From assembly GCA_043228905.1 (NCBI GenBank), contig JBHGNT010000020.1, positions 6,510,001-6,574,000 on the forward strand: DNA of 64,000 bases. Reading direction: 5' to 3'. The notes under the pieces are model-generated. The model was not told where the DNA came from and ran no database searches. It saw only the letters and a list, made by a program, of their open reading frames with translations. Source of the DNA: Azolla caroliniana (taxonomy: Eukaryota > Polypodiophyta). Shown here one piece after another: positions 63,724-64,000 of the stretch. Position 1 is the stretch's first letter; each line of letters begins with the position of its first letter. A program made the translations under genes and the position numbers.

Positions 63724-64000
63724 TGTTGGCCAGCAAGGCAAAAGGGCCGGTTAGAGTCCAGAATGTAAAAGGGGTATTTAATTAGGAATAGGGAGTTGAA
63801 ACTAATAAGTGTTATGTTATTTTGAGAATTAATAAGTATTATGTTATTTTGAGAATTAATAAGTATTATGTTATTTTGAGAATTAATAAGTATTATGTTA
63901 TTTTGAGAAGCAGACGGACGGACCCAGAATCGGTATGCCAATTCGGATCCGGACCGGATCATTGTCGGTTGCCGGTTGACCCCAGTTTGTAACTCAGTCA
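63724..64000 (+). mobile_element. Start of a further LTR element, cut by the window end
   Basis: Begins TGTTGGCCAGCAAGG exactly where the Copia-4 integrase breaks off. It contains a 27-bp tandem repeat and a CCGGACCGGATC...GGTTGCCGGTT stretch like the solo LTR in Copia-6. The other end is not in the window. Confidence 0.6.
63802..63910. repeat. 27-bp tandem repeat
   Basis: TTATGTTATTTTGAGAATTA at a period of 27 bp, nearly four copies. Confidence 0.95.

Larger units (their letters stand above)
39341..64000 (+). mobile_element. Copia-4: large Copia split by four later insertions, extends past the window
   Basis: 5' LTR 39341-39721, tRNA-iMet site from 39722, gag at 39829. Coding sequence continues in the segments 39829-40161, 45920-46407, 59709-60308 and 63146-63723. 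The intervening DNA is Copia-5, Copia-6, the non-autonomous element and (from 63724) another LTR. Each internal insertion restores continuity of Copia-4 across a perfect 5-bp duplication. The RT, RNase H and 3' LTR lie outside. Confidence 0.9.

Overview
This window is nuclear DNA of a land plant. It holds two intron-era host genes and a very dense set of retrotransposons. The plant assignment rests on an intact VQ-motif regulator, a 13-exon WD40 gene with GT-AG introns, tRNA-Met primed Copia elements and Ty3/Gypsy elements. The LINEs do not look like the usual angiosperm L1: ORF1 ends in an L1-ORF1-type C-terminal domain and the RT differs. This could fit a non-seed or early-diverging vascular plant, but that is inference only.

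Layout. 1-3268: VQ-motif gene (1041-2195) and its flanks. 3269-8811: old, broken Copia-1 with both LTRs and TSD CAGTT. 8812-11129: AT-rich DNA with a three-monomer higher-order repeat. 11130-20925 (minus): an AAMP-type WD40 gene whose 13 exons splice to exactly 402 codons plus stop. Its 5.9-kb intron carries the truncated Copia-2. 21128-24073: a 5'-truncated, internally deleted LINE just upstream of the AAMP ATG, possibly inside a 5'-UTR intron. 24839-28250: a Copia LTR scrap, the 3' half of Gypsy-1, a minisatellite and a relic Gypsy gag. 28250-30425: mostly unassigned, with a CATGCA (RY) cluster next to a TATA box and a tRNA-like SINE candidate.

30426-64000 is one nested transposon complex. 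Copia-3 (minus) holds LINE-2, which itself holds a solo LTR with TSD CTTGA. Copia-3 is interrupted at 39341 by Copia-4 (plus), which runs off the window. Copia-4 holds Copia-5 (40162-45919, TSD GAGCT), Copia-6 (46408-59703, TSD AGAAA), a non-autonomous LTR element full of minisatellite (60309-63145, TSD ATCGG) and the start of another LTR at 63724. Copia-6 holds a solo LTR (49165-56725, TSD GTCCC), and that holds Gypsy-2 (49467-56634, TSD GCGT), a young GC-rich element with two apparently identical 719-bp LTRs. This gives a five-level stratigraphy: Copia-3 > Copia-4 > Copia-6 > solo LTR > Gypsy-2.

The most noteworthy items are the intact AAMP gene with its TE-filled intron, Gypsy-2 with a candidate -1 frameshift site at its gag stop, a C-terminal extension after RNase H shared by two Copia elements, the non-autonomous minisatellite LTR element, and the LINE architecture.
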